Shown here: piece after piece, positions 16,771 to 25,628 of the stretch
Layout: each line of letters opens with the position of its first letter
Numbering within the stretch: position 1 is the stretch's first letter
The notes under the pieces: model-generated
What the model saw: the letters and a program-made list of their open reading frames with translations, nothing else
Told to the model about the DNA's origin: nothing
Database searches by the model: none
Made by a program: the position numbers and the translations under genes
Origin: Fibrobacterota bacterium
GTDB lineage: Bacteria > Fibrobacterota > Fibrobacteria > UBA11236
DNA: 64,000 bases
NCBI GenBank assembly: GCA_947466585.1
Contig: CANIEU010000004.1
Location: 1-64,000 of the forward strand
Direction: 5' to 3'

Positions 16771-17727
16771 ATGACCATGTTGTCGTGGCCTTGTATTGTC
16801 ATCGCCGGTCCAACCGCCTCCGGAAAAACCGCACTTGCGGCGGCGGTCGCGCACGGTCTCGGCACCGATATTTTTTCAATGGACTCTCGTCAGGTGTATC
16901 GCGGCCTCGACCTCGGTACGGGCAAGGATCTACACGAGTACGGTCGGTTTAAGCCCGCCGTTAGGCATCATTTGATCGATATCGTTGATCCGGATCAAGT
17001 TTACAGTTTGTTCCGATTCCAGGTGGATGCCTACGTCGCTCTCGACACATTCCTCGGAGAACACGGTCCCGATATGCCGCCGGTGCTGACGGGTGGCACC
17101 GGTTTGTATTTGGAGGCAGTGCTCAAGCGGTACGCCATCGCCGAAGTTCCTGAAAACGCGAAACTGCGCACCGAACTGATGGAACAGGATGTCGAATTGT
17201 TGCGGCAGGATTTGAAAAACCTCAATCCCGAATTGTACACACGGACCGACTTGACCAGCAAAAAACGCGTGGTGCGGGCCCTCGAAATCGCCTACACCCC
17301 GCGCGGCTCGATTCCGCCCAGCTGGCTTCCCGACTGGGAAATCAATCCGCTCATATTTGTCACAAAACCGGATAGGGCCACCTTGCGGGCTCGCATTGGC
17401 GAACGTTTGAAAGAACGGCTCGACGCCGGATTGGTCGAAGAGGTGCGCCATCTTCGTGAAGCGGGTCTCAGTTGGGAGCGACTTGCCCTGCTGGGCATGG
17501 AATATCGTCAAGTCGCCGCCCATCTGCGCGGTGAGAGCACTCTTGAAGAGATGACCGGCACCTTGCTTCACGAGATCCACTTGCTCGCCAAGCGCCAGGA
17601 GACCTATTTCCGGGGCATGGAGCGTCGCGGACTTTCGGTGCAGTGGATCGGGCCCGAATTCACCGCCGACTATGTGTTGAGCACCTACCGGGCCTGGAAA
17701 GAGGCCAGGTTCGTCCGCCCTACCTGA
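16771..17727 (+). CDS. miaA: tRNA dimethylallyltransferase MiaA
   Basis: Transfers a dimethylallyl group to A37 of tRNAs reading UNN codons. It has 318 residues with the P-loop IAGPTASGKTALA, SMDSRQVYRGLDLGTGK, the block HHLIDIVDPDQVYS, TGGTGLYLEAVL, and C-terminal LLGMEYRQVAAHLRGE and KRQETYFRGM. ATG 16771 gives the normal N-terminus; an in-frame GTG at 16723 overlaps the previous gene and would add 16 residues. The sequence between is A-rich. It is probably transcribed with the ATP-grasp gene. Confidence 0.93.
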   Translation: MTMLSWPCIVIAGPTASGKTALAAAVAHGLGTDIFSMDSRQVYRGLDLGTGKDLHEYGRFKPAVRHHLIDIVDPDQVYSLFRFQVDAYVALDTFLGEHGPDMPPVLTGGTGLYLEAVLKRYAIAEVPENAKLRTELMEQDVELLRQDLKNLNPELYTRTDLTSKKRVVRALEIAYTPRGSIPPSWLPDWEINPLIFVTKPDRATLRARIGERLKERLDAGLVEEVRHLREAGLSWERLALLGMEYRQVAAHLRGESTLEEMTGTLLHEIHLLAKRQETYFRGMERRGLSVQWIGPEFTADYVLSTYRAWKEARFVRPT

Positions 17728-17758
17728 TTTTCTCCCGGTAACCTGAACCGGCGGAATC

Positions 17759-18220
17759 GTGCACATTCCTCCTCCCATTTTTCCTGCCGGTGCACCGAAA
17801 CCTCCGGAGCATCCGGAAGCCCGGTTTTGCTTGGCTGTTCTGTTGAATGCCCGCAATGAAATCCTGCTCTTGCGGCGGGCCCTCGACGATGGTTTCGCAC
17901 CGGGACAGTGGGGGTTGCCGGGTGGGCATATCCAGGATCCGGAATCACCTGTGGCGACAATACTGCGCGAACTCGATGAGGAAATCGGGGGTGCAGTGAA
18001 CTTGCAAGCGCTCCAACGTGTCGGTCCGGTCGGCGATACAGGATACGGCGGGATTTACGAAGTCCACATCTTTCTGTTCCGGTACGAGGGCGGTCCCATC
18101 GTGTTAAACGAAGAGCACGATGCCTTGGCCTGGGTGGCGCAACACGATTATCCGGGTTATCATGTCGTGAAAGGTATCGACGAAGACCTGCGGTATCTCG
18201 AGGTTTGGCAGGAGCCCTGA
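17759..18220 (+). CDS. Nudix hydrolase
   Basis: A 153-residue hydrolase of nucleoside diphosphates linked to another moiety. The Nudix box is complete from G (in LPGGHIQDPE) to RELDEEIGG, with GX5E and REUXEE in register; only the last hydrophobic position is Gly. The start is a GTG 31 bp after miaA. The substrate cannot be predicted. A strong hairpin overlaps its stop codon. Confidence 0.88.
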   Translation: MHIPPPIFPAGAPKPPEHPEARFCLAVLLNARNEILLLRRALDDGFAPGQWGLPGGHIQDPESPVATILRELDEEIGGAVNLQALQRVGPVGDTGYGGIYEVHIFLFRYEGGPIVLNEEHDALAWVAQHDYPGYHVVKGIDEDLRYLEVWQEP

Positions 18221-18254
18221 AATCGGGTCCTTCGACCGTAATCCGATTTCAGGG
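18215..18254 (+). terminator. Hairpin overlapping the Nudix stop codon
   Basis: CCCTGAAATCGG (18215-18226) pairs perfectly with CCGATTTCAGGG (18243-18254). No strong T-tract follows, so termination is likely but not certain. Confidence 0.6.
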
Positions 18255-18429
18255 GGCTTGTCCGTTTCCTTTCGGCCCTCCGTCCGTTTCTTATTCCGGT
18301 TACCACATCGTCAATCTTCGATCGGCTCTAGGGCGAACTCCCCATTGCGCTGCCTGCGGGATCTTTGGAACTCTATAAGCGAGCCGCGTCGCCATCCGGT
18401 TGGGATGGTATCCGGCCCGGGAGGTCACA

Positions 18430-18981
18430 ATGGGAATCAGTAATGACTTGAAATCAAATACGAACACTCTTCAGGATGATATACGCTCGACCGTGAACGT
18501 GCTGAAGGACGGGGCAGGTGTCGTAAAAAACGACCTCCACGAAACTATGCGTGACAACGCGCGCGACACGCGTCGAGAATTCGATCACATTGGCAACGAT
18601 CTGCACAAGGCCGGCCGCACCTTCGCCGCGCGTGCCGAAGAGGGAATGGAATCCGCCAAAGGCGGATTGGAATCGATGCGGGAAGAGGTTTGCGAGGCCA
18701 GCAAAAAAATCAGCTGGAAGATGTTGGTCGGAGTATTGGCTGGTGTGGTGACGGTTGCCGGCGTCATTTTAATCGTACGGCGGCGCTCACAAAACGCCCG
18801 CCGGGGATTGATCGAACGGGGATTCTACGAGGGTTCGCGTTATGCGGCACAGGTTCCGGCTGAGTGGCACAAGGCGCAACACATGGCCCGCAAGGCCGCG
18901 AAGCGGCTCGCCAAGAATACGGCACGGGAATCCGCGCGTCTCTGGTCTCGGATTCCTCGGTATCATCTCGAACGGAACTAG
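18430..18981 (+). CDS. Single-pass membrane protein with long coiled coil
   Basis: A 183-residue protein. Residues ~1-95 are highly charged amphipathic helix (SNDLKSNTNTLQDDIRS, then GMESAKGGLESMREEV), ~97-117 a membrane helix (KMLVGVLAGVVTVAGVILIV), and ~118-183 a very basic tail. The plan resembles ElaB/YqjD (DUF883) and YtxH-like stress proteins but is not a clear member of either. ATG 18430 is preceded by GGGAGG at good spacing. The basic tail could contact nucleic acid or phospholipid (inference). Confidence 0.65.
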   Translation: MGISNDLKSNTNTLQDDIRSTVNVLKDGAGVVKNDLHETMRDNARDTRREFDHIGNDLHKAGRTFAARAEEGMESAKGGLESMREEVCEASKKISWKMLVGVLAGVVTVAGVILIVRRRSQNARRGLIERGFYEGSRYAAQVPAEWHKAQHMARKAAKRLAKNTARESARLWSRIPRYHLERN

Positions 18982-18984
18982 GCT

Positions 18985-19022
18985 CAGATTCCGCTTCGGA
19001 ATCTGCTTCAGATCCCGCGTTA
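18985..19022. repeat. CAGATTCCG hairpin and degenerate GATCCCGC words
   Basis: CAGATTCCG-CTT-CGGAATCTG is a perfect 9-bp hairpin (18985-19005), followed by TCAGATCCCGCG TTAGATCCCG. It lies between convergent genes and reaches the tatD stop, so it may terminate both. Confidence 0.6.
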
Positions 19023-19814
19023 GATCCCGTAAAGTCGCTTGGCGTTTTCTCGGGTGGCGGTCGCGAGGGTTTCCAATGGAAGCCTGCACACGGTCGCCAG
19101 CTTATCCAGAATCAGAGGGATATGCCCGGGGTGCGCGGGTTTGCCGCGGTGCGGGGCGGGCGCCAGATAGGGCCCGTCCGTTTCCACCAGCATGCGATCG
19201 AGTGGCACGCAGCGCGCCGTCGCGTGCAGGTCATCGGTATTTTTAAATGTCACGATTCCGGTAAATCCGATATACAGGTTGGTGAAATCCGCCAGCAAGG
19301 CCTCGGCCAGCTTCTGTGACGAAGTGAAGCAGTGCACGTGCACCGGCCATTCGGAGGGAACGAGATCGCGCATCATGGCGAGCGTATCCTCCTCCGCTTC
19401 CCGCGTGTGGATCACCAAGGGTTTTTTGGCTTGTACGCCGACCCGGATCTGATGGGCGAATGCATCGCGCTGCAGATCGCGCGGAGAAAAATCGTAGTGA
19501 TAGTCGAGCCCGATTTCTCCATAGGCCATGCATTTGGGGTGGAGGAGAGCCTGCGCGATCGCGGCCTCCACCTCGGGGGTGTATTTCGAGGCATCGTGCG
19601 GATGAATGCCGAAGGACCCGTATACTCCGTCATTGGCAAGCAGAGCCAAGTTGGGATCGATGGCTTCGGGATCGCAAGCGATGGTTAGGCAGGCCTCGAA
19701 CCCTTCCGGGAAAAACCGGGTGCGTAAATCCGCAAAGTCCGCAGCCTCTGTTTTCTCAAGAATTTGGTCGAGGTGGCAATGCGTGTCGATATAAGGATGC
19801 ATGGACGAAAGCAT
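19020..19814 (-). CDS. tatD: TatD family metal-dependent DNase
   Basis: A 264-residue amidohydrolase-fold nuclease, linked in other bacteria to 3'-5' trimming of damaged or single-stranded DNA. Metal ligands are visible in DTHCHLD, AYGEIGLDYHYD, VIHTREAEED, HVHCFTSS and VETDGPYLAPAPHRG. Two start ATGs are possible (19814 or 19802); the conserved part begins MHPYIDTHCH. It follows ppk2 by 38 bp on the same strand. Confidence 0.92.
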   Translation of the reverse strand: MLSSMHPYIDTHCHLDQILEKTEAADFADLRTRFFPEGFEACLTIACDPEAIDPNLALLANDGVYGSFGIHPHDASKYTPEVEAAIAQALLHPKCMAYGEIGLDYHYDFSPRDLQRDAFAHQIRVGVQAKKPLVIHTREAEEDTLAMMRDLVPSEWPVHVHCFTSSQKLAEALLADFTNLYIGFTGIVTFKNTDDLHATARCVPLDRMLVETDGPYLAPAPHRGKPAHPGHIPLILDKLATVCRLPLETLATATRENAKRLYGI

Positions 19815-19852
19815 GGTGGAAAGTTAGGAATCGGAGCCCGGGACTACTTCAC

Positions 19853-20728
19853 TCAATCCTTCGCGACAAGCTTCCTTCGTGCCGTCCGCAGCGCCTTTAG
19901 CTGGGTGGAGTCGATTACAGGAGGTTTCAGTTTCAGCTCGTGGAAGGCATTGAGAATCACCTGTGAAATCAGCAGCCGGGCATCTTCTTTCCGGTCGGCC
20001 GGAATGGCGTACCAAGGCGCGTGGCCAGTGCTCGTGGCCGAAAGACATTCGGCATAAGCCTTCTCATAGGCATCCCATTGGGCACGCGCTTCCAGATCGG
20101 CGGACTTGAATTTCCAGTTCTTAGCGGGATCGTCGATGCGTCGCAAAAGGCGCTTGCGTTGCTCTTCCCGCGACAAGTGCAGGAAAAATTTCACGATGCG
20201 GGTGCCGTTGCGGTGCAGGTGGGCTTCATGATCGAGGATCGACCGGTAACGTCCCTGCCACAGCTTTTTGGAAGGACCCGTGACCCCGGGCAATCGTTGG
20301 GATTGCAGGATTTCCGGCTCAACGCGAACGATCAGCACTTCCTCGTAGTAGGATCGGTTGAAGATACCGACGCGTCCCCGTTCTGGAAGCAATTGCACGG
20401 AGCGCCATAAAAAATCGTGATCCAGTTCGAGGTTGCTAGGATGTTCGAAGCTGTGAACCTCGCATCCTTGCGGGTTGAGGCCCGAAAGCACATGTTTGAT
20501 GGCACCGTCCTTGCCCGCGGCATCCATGGCCTGAAAGATGACGAGGAGGGCGTGGCTGTCGTTCGCATAAAGCAGTTCTTGCTGCGGCCGCATCGCCTGG
20601 AGTTGCGCCTCCATCCGGTCACGGTACTCTTCCCGGGAGGCGCACAACGGTTTGATGGCTGTCGGGCGTTTCGAGAGGTGGACCTTCTTGCCCGGTACGA
20701 TGCGGAATTTCTCGGGGTTAATGGCCAT
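19853..20728 (-). CDS. Polyphosphate kinase 2 (PPK2 family)
   Basis: A 291-residue single-domain kinase that uses polyphosphate to phosphorylate nucleotides. Walker A is MDAAGKDGAIKHV, Walker B is VGIFNRSYYEEVLIVRV, and the lid module follows LSREEQRKRLLRRIDDP and NWKFKSADLEARAQWDAYE. The length and motif spelling fit the class III / AMP- and ADP-using branch, though this needs a tree. It may recover nucleotides or store energy under stress. It lies just downstream of tRNA-Ala and its terminator. Confidence 0.92.
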   Translation of the reverse strand: MAINPEKFRIVPGKKVHLSKRPTAIKPLCASREEYRDRMEAQLQAMRPQQELLYANDSHALLVIFQAMDAAGKDGAIKHVLSGLNPQGCEVHSFEHPSNLELDHDFLWRSVQLLPERGRVGIFNRSYYEEVLIVRVEPEILQSQRLPGVTGPSKKLWQGRYRSILDHEAHLHRNGTRIVKFFLHLSREEQRKRLLRRIDDPAKNWKFKSADLEARAQWDAYEKAYAECLSATSTGHAPWYAIPADRKEDARLLISQVILNAFHELKLKPPVIDSTQLKALRTARRKLVAKD

Positions 20729-20750
20729 AGGTAGAAGCTACGAAACCCGA

Positions 20751-20785
20751 AAAAAAGGGGCGGTCCGAAGACCGTCCCTTTGAAA
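20751..20785 (-). terminator. Terminator of tRNA-Ala
   Basis: AAGGGACGGTC pairs with GACCGCCCCTT around a TTCG loop on the minus strand, followed by a T-tract. Confidence 0.88.
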
Positions 20786-20786
20786 A

Positions 20787-20862
20787 TGGTGGAGATTAGC
20801 GGGGTCGAACCGCTGACCTCCTGCATGCCATGCAGGCGCTCTACCAACTGAGCTAAATCCCC
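20787..20862 (-). tRNA. tRNA-Ala(GGC)
   Basis: A 76-nt cloverleaf with acceptor GGGGATT/AATCTCC, D arm AGCTCAGTTGGTAGAGC, anticodon stem CCTGC/GCAGG enclosing ATGGCAT (anticodon GGC), and a T arm with GGTTCGACC. CCA is encoded. Confidence 0.95.
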
Positions 20863-20874
20863 ATTGAGGGGGAA

Positions 20875-20903
20875 AAGTTAATTCACCCGGGCGGTGCGTA
20901 CAA
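20875..20903 (-). promoter_or_regulatory. Sigma70-type promoter of tRNA-Ala
   Basis: TTGTAC (20903-20898) and TAACTT (20880-20875) on the minus strand with a 17-bp spacer, immediately upstream of the tRNA. Confidence 0.55.
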
Positions 20904-20923
20904 GGCTTTCCCTGCCCAGAATT

Positions 20924-22939
20924 TCAAGGATGCGTCCCGTTTTTGTGCGGCCAAAGCGCATCCCGTTCCAAGACATCCATCTGAAGGCGCGCCACCTGAC
21001 GCACAAAAACGGAAAGGGATTCCCGCATTTCGGGTTGGGCCGGCATCAAGTCATGGCATTCTCCGCGGTCCTTGATGAGATCGAACAGTTCCTCACCTTG
21101 TTGGCGCGGCGTGTTTCCCCACGCACCGTGCCACCGGTAATTTCCTTTTTCCACCATCGCCTGTTCACCGCGGATACTGAAGGAAACGCGGTTCGGATTG
21201 GGTCCCTGAAGCAAGCTGTGGCCCATGAAGGAATTGGGCGCTCGAATGCCGGCGATATCCAGGAACGTCGGCCCAAGGTCGAGCCCGGAGGCCAGATCGA
21301 AACGCGGACCGCCCGCAGCCAGTTTGGGATGCTTGCCGATCATGACCAAGGGCATCCAAACACTTTCGGTGTAGAGGCCATAGCCGATTTGCGACGACCC
21401 GTGCTCGCCGAGCGGAAATCCGTGGTCGGCCAGAATCACGAAAACGGTATGGTCGAACCACGGCTGATGGCGGACGCCCTCGATAAATGATTTCAAACCG
21501 GAGTCGGCGTAATGCATGGTCGCATCCAACCGATCCAAGAGCGGTGCACCCGGAGGCACGGGATGCACGCCTGGCTCCGGATTGAACGGGTAGTGGTTGG
21601 TCTTGGTCATCGCGGTGATGAAGAAGGGCTTGTTGCTCGGAAGGCTGTCTCGCATCCACATGCCGAGGTGATTGAACATGCCAGCGTCGTTTTCACGGTT
21701 GCGGTCGTAGTCGAAGCCTTGGTACCACTGACGCAGCCACGGTGTTTTGTTGTCCCAAGAAGGATCGGATGTCGAGAAATACCGGGTCGTATATCCGTTC
21801 CGACCGAGAATCTGAACGAAGCTTTCATTGGTGAGCCAAGTGAATTCACTGGCCAGATAACGCGTGGGATGCTGGGGCACCGACAGATGGATCGACATCC
21901 AGGAATTGATGGTGGGAATACCGGTGGCCACCATGCGCGTCCAAAAGGTGCCTTGCGCGGCGAGTTGGTCGAGGTACGGTGCGGACGAGTGCTGCGCGCC
22001 GTAGGGGATCAGGTGGCCCACGTTGATCGCACGTTGGGTCTCCATGAGGATGAGCACGATGTTCCAGGGTTTCTCGCCAGGCTTTTTTAAGGCGGTCTCC
22101 GTGCCGGGGCGCGGCTCGCGATAGAACGGATAGTCCGAACGGGGGAACACCCAGTCCTTATCGTTGCTGGAGGACAGCCAGTATTTTCGGTAGTCGCTCG
22201 TGAGCAGGGCGAGGCTGTCTGCGGAGAGGGGCGTGGTTTGCTCCCTCCAAACCGAGAGATAGGCGGTCTGCACCACGGGCCGTAGCAATCGCAGACGGTT
22301 TCCACCGGGCCAGATGTGGTACACGTACAGATAGCCCGCGATGCCCCCGAGAACGATCCACAGAACAGGCGTGAGTTTCCACTCCGGGTGGCGCGCCCAG
22401 CGGGTGCGCGAAAAAATACGGTAGAACAACCACGCCAGCGGGATGCATCCCGCGAGCAACAGGAAGGGGAGGCCGGGAATCGAGGCGTCTCCGAGAATGA
22501 ACTTCGAGACGTCGCGCGTGGCGGCGCCATTGCCGTAAGTGCGCATCATGCCGGGATCGAAATGCATGCCCATGAAGCGCAGGGTCTCGTGATCGATGAC
22601 CGTGAAGATCAGAATGGCGGCATGCGCGACGGCCAGCAAGGTGAAGATCGGCGCGCACAGTCTTTTGGCATAACGCGCTGCAGCCGTCAGCGCAAGCAGC
22701 AGGGGGAGGGAACCGAGAAAGATCCAGTGCAGGTCGAGGAAAACGGCATGGAAGATGTACCAGTCGGCCTTGCCCACGAGGGGCAAGCCGAAGCCGTCCT
22801 TACGGAAGAGCACCGCCATTCGTAAAACGGTATGGGTTGCCCAAACGGCGAACATTAGGGCCATTGCCCGGTTCAACCAAGGGCCTGCAGGTCCGGCTCC
22901 GCGTTTCAGGCCGGCGGCGAGGCGATGGTGGTGGCGCAT
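20924..22939 (-). CDS. LTA-synthase-like membrane sulfatase-fold transferase
   Basis: A 671-residue protein. Residues ~20-225 form five or so membrane helices; from ~290 on it is an alkaline-phosphatase-superfamily domain. WNIVLILMET supplies a metal ligand, GIPTINSWMSIHLS the candidate catalytic Thr, DHTVFVILADHGFPLGEHG a metal-binding block, and GHSLLQGPNP follows near the end. The architecture matches LtaS/MdoB-type enzymes that move phosphoglycerol or phosphoethanolamine onto envelope glycans or lipids. In a diderm, periplasmic glucan or lipid A modification is plausible but not shown. Confidence 0.85.
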   Translation of the reverse strand: MRHHHRLAAGLKRGAGPAGPWLNRAMALMFAVWATHTVLRMAVLFRKDGFGLPLVGKADWYIFHAVFLDLHWIFLGSLPLLLALTAAARYAKRLCAPIFTLLAVAHAAILIFTVIDHETLRFMGMHFDPGMMRTYGNGAATRDVSKFILGDASIPGLPFLLLAGCIPLAWLFYRIFSRTRWARHPEWKLTPVLWIVLGGIAGYLYVYHIWPGGNRLRLLRPVVQTAYLSVWREQTTPLSADSLALLTSDYRKYWLSSSNDKDWVFPRSDYPFYREPRPGTETALKKPGEKPWNIVLILMETQRAINVGHLIPYGAQHSSAPYLDQLAAQGTFWTRMVATGIPTINSWMSIHLSVPQHPTRYLASEFTWLTNESFVQILGRNGYTTRYFSTSDPSWDNKTPWLRQWYQGFDYDRNRENDAGMFNHLGMWMRDSLPSNKPFFITAMTKTNHYPFNPEPGVHPVPPGAPLLDRLDATMHYADSGLKSFIEGVRHQPWFDHTVFVILADHGFPLGEHGSSQIGYGLYTESVWMPLVMIGKHPKLAAGGPRFDLASGLDLGPTFLDIAGIRAPNSFMGHSLLQGPNPNRVSFSIRGEQAMVEKGNYRWHGAWGNTPRQQGEELFDLIKDRGECHDLMPAQPEMRESLSVFVRQVARLQMDVLERDALWPHKNGTHP

Positions 22940-23056
22940 TCGGGATAAATTAGAAGGTGGCGGGCGTCCCGGAAAGCAAATCGAAAAGGTTTCGTGGGCG
23001 ATTTGAAAAGAAAACGAAACCGGGAATGTGTGGCTTCTTTTATGTCGGTATTGGAC

Positions 23057-23090
23057 AAAAAAAGAGACGCCCTTGCGGACGTCTCTTCAA
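23057..23090 (-). terminator. Terminator of tRNA-fMet
   Basis: AAGAGACG pairs with CGTCTCTT with an inner CC/GG extension; a T-tract follows on the minus strand. Confidence 0.88.
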
Positions 23091-23093
23091 TTT

Positions 23094-23170
<77 letters not shown>

Positions 23171-23182
23171 TCGTAGGCTGAA

Positions 23183-23211
23183 AGTATAACTCAAGACGAC
23201 GTGATGGTCAA
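23183..23211 (-). promoter_or_regulatory. Strong sigma70-type promoter of tRNA-fMet
   Basis: TTGACC (23211-23206) and TATACT (23188-23183) on the minus strand, 17-bp spacer, starting about 10 bp before the mature 5' end. Each box differs from consensus at one position. Confidence 0.75.
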
Positions 23212-23234
23212 GGTTTTTAATACTGAAAACCTTG
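23209..23234 (-). terminator. Hairpin between trxA and tRNA-fMet
   Basis: CAAGGTTTT pairs perfectly with AAAACCTTG across an 8-nt loop. It lies downstream of trxA and overlaps the -35 edge of the tRNA promoter. It may end trxA or simply give an AT-rich upstream element. Confidence 0.4.
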
Positions 23235-23294
23235 GGCCAAATGCGTTTCCTTGTGATTCGCGGCAAGTTTTTAATCGAGAACCCAGGCCGTGTT

Positions 23295-23600
23295 TTAGCC
23301 GATCCAACCCGCGAATTCCGCCTTCAGGGCGGAGGCCGGACGCGCACCACTCACGCGGTGGACTTCCTTGCCGCCTAAAAACAGAACGAGGGTGGGAAGG
23401 CTGTGAATTTCAAACCGCTGTGCCAACTCCGGTTGTTCGTCGGAGTTGACCTTCACAACGGAAGCCTTGCCCTTCCATTCCTTGGCCAGTTCTTCCAGAA
23501 CCGGGTGCATCATGCGGCAGGGCCCGCACCACTCCGCCCAAAAATCGGCGAGAACGGGTTTGTCTTGTGTTGCGATATAGTCCAAAAATTTTGAATTCAT
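23295..23600 (-). CDS. trxA: Thioredoxin
   Basis: A 101-residue protein of normal thioredoxin length with the active site FWAEWCGPCRMM, the cis-Pro block HSLPTLVLFLGG and no signal peptide. It is a cytoplasmic dithiol reductant, for example for the ribonucleotide reductase encoded at 54-58 kb. The gene is a single unit between tRNA genes with its own candidate promoter. Confidence 0.93.
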   Translation of the reverse strand: MNSKFLDYIATQDKPVLADFWAEWCGPCRMMHPVLEELAKEWKGKASVVKVNSDEQPELAQRFEIHSLPTLVLFLGGKEVHRVSGARPASALKAEFAGWIG

Positions 23601-23632
23601 GCGACCTACCGTTTCTTTCTGCGCCGGCGACC

Positions 23633-23681
23633 GTTATAGGGAGGCTCGGTTAGTGAGAAAACGCCTAGATAAGACGTCTTA
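23633..23681 (-). promoter_or_regulatory. Candidate trxA promoter with upstream palindrome
   Basis: TATAAC (23638-23633) is a good -10 box; the -35 (TTTTCT, 17 bp away) is weak. A perfect 12-bp palindrome TAAGACGTCTTA (23670-23681) sits just upstream and could be an activator site. Confidence 0.35.
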
Positions 23682-23774
23682 CCTCGTTCTGAGCGAGCGG
23701 CGTGCCAAAAACGGCGCCACAGGATTTTCTGGGCAAAAAATGCGGGTTGGAAAAGCATGTTTAAAACGGAGGGG

Positions 23775-23793
23775 ATTCCTGATTTTCAGGAAT
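23775..23793 (-). terminator. Weak terminator-like hairpin after tRNA-Asn
   Basis: ATTCCTGA-TTT-TCAGGAAT, six bases after the tRNA 3' end, with only a partial T-tract about 10 nt further on. Confidence 0.45.
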
Positions 23794-23798
23794 AGAGA

Positions 23799-23873
23799 TG
23801 GCTGGCCAGGTAGGAGTCGAACCTACGACCAGTCGGTTAACAGCCGACTGCTCTACCACTGAGCTACTGGCCA
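23799..23873 (-). tRNA. tRNA-Asn(GTT)
   Basis: A 75-nt cloverleaf with acceptor TGGCCAG/CTGGCCA, discriminator G, D arm AGCTCAGTGGTAGAGC, anticodon stem GTCGG/CCGAC enclosing CTGTTAA (anticodon GTT), and T arm GTAGGTTCGACTCCTAC. CCA is encoded. Confidence 0.95.
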
Positions 23874-23999
23874 ATGCTCATCCACACTTCAACAACCTAT
23901 TCGGTCCGAGGGGCTCCAAAAAGGAGGGAGGAATTTAGTCTATGGTTGCGAAGCTTTCAAGAACTTCGCATCATATTCCAAAATTCATCCCGAACGGAA

Positions 24000-25628
24000 T
24001 TAATCGCGGCGGGATTCCTGCTGCGACGGACGACGACGATCGGCCGGAGAAGCGCCCGAAAAACGCTTCCAGAACGGGGTGTACTCGCTGCGACCTTCCT
24101 GACGGGGTGCGCCGGAACCCTCGCGGCGCGGGCCGCGGGAATCACCGTAGCCGCCGGAACCGGTGGATCCGCCCTGAGGGCGCGAGGCGGCGGCATTGCC
24201 GTAAGAACGCGGAGCATCCGAACGCTCACCGGAGCGTTCCGGGCGATCCGTACGCACAGCGCCTTCCGCACGGGGTGCACTCGAAAATTCACGACGCGGG
24301 CCGCGGTTGCCGCTGGAATGCGAACCCGCCTGGGAATAGGGGGAGCGCTCGCCATAAGAGTTGCTCGAAGCGGGGCGTCCGCCATAAGACGAACGGCCGC
24401 CTTCGGAACGCGTTCCTCGCGGACCGCGGTCGTTGCCGCGCTCCGGACGCGCAGAACGTTCGGCTTCGAGGCGAATTGCTTCGGCCGACATCGGAGGCGG
24501 CGCGGCCATTTCGGGCAGGGCGAGCACCGGCAGTTGCGTCCGGGTCACGCGCTCGATCTGGCGCAGGTAGGAGCGCTCTTCGGCATCACAGAAGGCCACG
24601 GCCATGCCGGAAGCTCCGTTGCGGCCCGTGCGTCCGATGCGGTGCACGTAGCTCTCCGCCACTTCGGGAAGATCGTAGTTGAACACGTGCGAGATTTCTT
24701 GCACATCGATGCCGCGGGACGCGATATCGGTGGCCACGAGCACGCGTGTGCGGCCGCTCTTGAAGTTTGTGAGCGCGCGCTGGCGTGCGCCCTGTGCCTT
24801 GTTGCCATGGATCGCTTCGGCGAACACGCCGAAGCGGTCGAGGGCACGCACCACCTTGTCGGCACCGTGCTTGGTGCGCGTGAACACGAGCGCGCTGCGG
24901 ATGGTCTCATCCTTGAGCAGATGCCCGAGCAGGTTCGGCTTCATGTTGCGGCTCACATGGTAAACCGACTGTTCGATCTTCGACACCGTGGAGGAAACGG
25001 GGCTCACTTCCACGTTGACGGGGTCGTGCAGCAGGCTCTTGGCGAGCGAGCGGATTTCAGGGGGCATGGTGGCCGAGAACAACAGCGTCTGGCGCTTTTG
25101 CGGCAGCAGCGTCGCGATGCGGCGTACGTCGTGGATGAAACCCATGTCGAGCATGCGGTCGGCTTCGTCCAGCGTGAAGACTTCCACGTGGTCTAGCGTC
25201 AGGGCCTTCTGTGCGAGGAGGTCCATCAGACGTCCGGGAGTCGCGACGAGGATCTCGACACCTTGGCGCAGCTTCTGCTTCTGGCCGTAATCGCTCACGC
25301 CGCCGAAGATCACCGTAGTGCGCAGGCGGAGGCCCTTGCCGTAGGCGTCGAACTGTTCCGCGATCTGCAGCGCGAGTTCGCGGGTGGGGGAGAGCACGAG
25401 GGCGCGCACGGCGTTCGTCTTCACGAACGGGCGGCTCGAAAGGTTGTTCAGAATCGGCAAAGCGAACGCGGCGGTTTTGCCGGTTCCGGTTTGCGCACAA
25501 CCCCAAAGATCGCGGCCTGCGAGAATGGGCGGAATCGCCCCGGCCTGGATCGGGGTCGGGGTTTCATAACCCTTGGCCTGCAGGGCGGCGAGAATGGTGG
25601 GGTTCAGATTGAGTTCACGAAAAAGCAT
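24000..25628 (-). CDS. DEAD-box RNA helicase (RhlE-like)
   Basis: A 542-residue ATP-dependent RNA helicase. The core (~1-375) carries the Q motif (GYETPTPIQAGAIPPIL), AQTGTGKTAAF, PTRELALQI, TPGRLMDLL, DEADRML, FSATMP, VFTRTK and YVHRIGRTGRNG. The tail (~395-542) is a disordered Arg/Gly/Ser region such as RGPRREGSGAPRQEG, typical of RhlE/CsdA tails that bind RNA. It probably remodels ribosomal or cold-shock RNA; the exact paralog is not resolvable by eye. It has a long upstream gap (about 500 bp), which would fit a regulated leader. Confidence 0.92.
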   Translation of the reverse strand: MLFRELNLNPTILAALQAKGYETPTPIQAGAIPPILAGRDLWGCAQTGTGKTAAFALPILNNLSSRPFVKTNAVRALVLSPTRELALQIAEQFDAYGKGLRLRTTVIFGGVSDYGQKQKLRQGVEILVATPGRLMDLLAQKALTLDHVEVFTLDEADRMLDMGFIHDVRRIATLLPQKRQTLLFSATMPPEIRSLAKSLLHDPVNVEVSPVSSTVSKIEQSVYHVSRNMKPNLLGHLLKDETIRSALVFTRTKHGADKVVRALDRFGVFAEAIHGNKAQGARQRALTNFKSGRTRVLVATDIASRGIDVQEISHVFNYDLPEVAESYVHRIGRTGRNGASGMAVAFCDAEERSYLRQIERVTRTQLPVLALPEMAAPPPMSAEAIRLEAERSARPERGNDRGPRGTRSEGGRSSYGGRPASSNSYGERSPYSQAGSHSSGNRGPRREFSSAPRAEGAVRTDRPERSGERSDAPRSYGNAAASRPQGGSTGSGGYGDSRGPRREGSGAPRQEGRSEYTPFWKRFSGASPADRRRPSQQESRRD

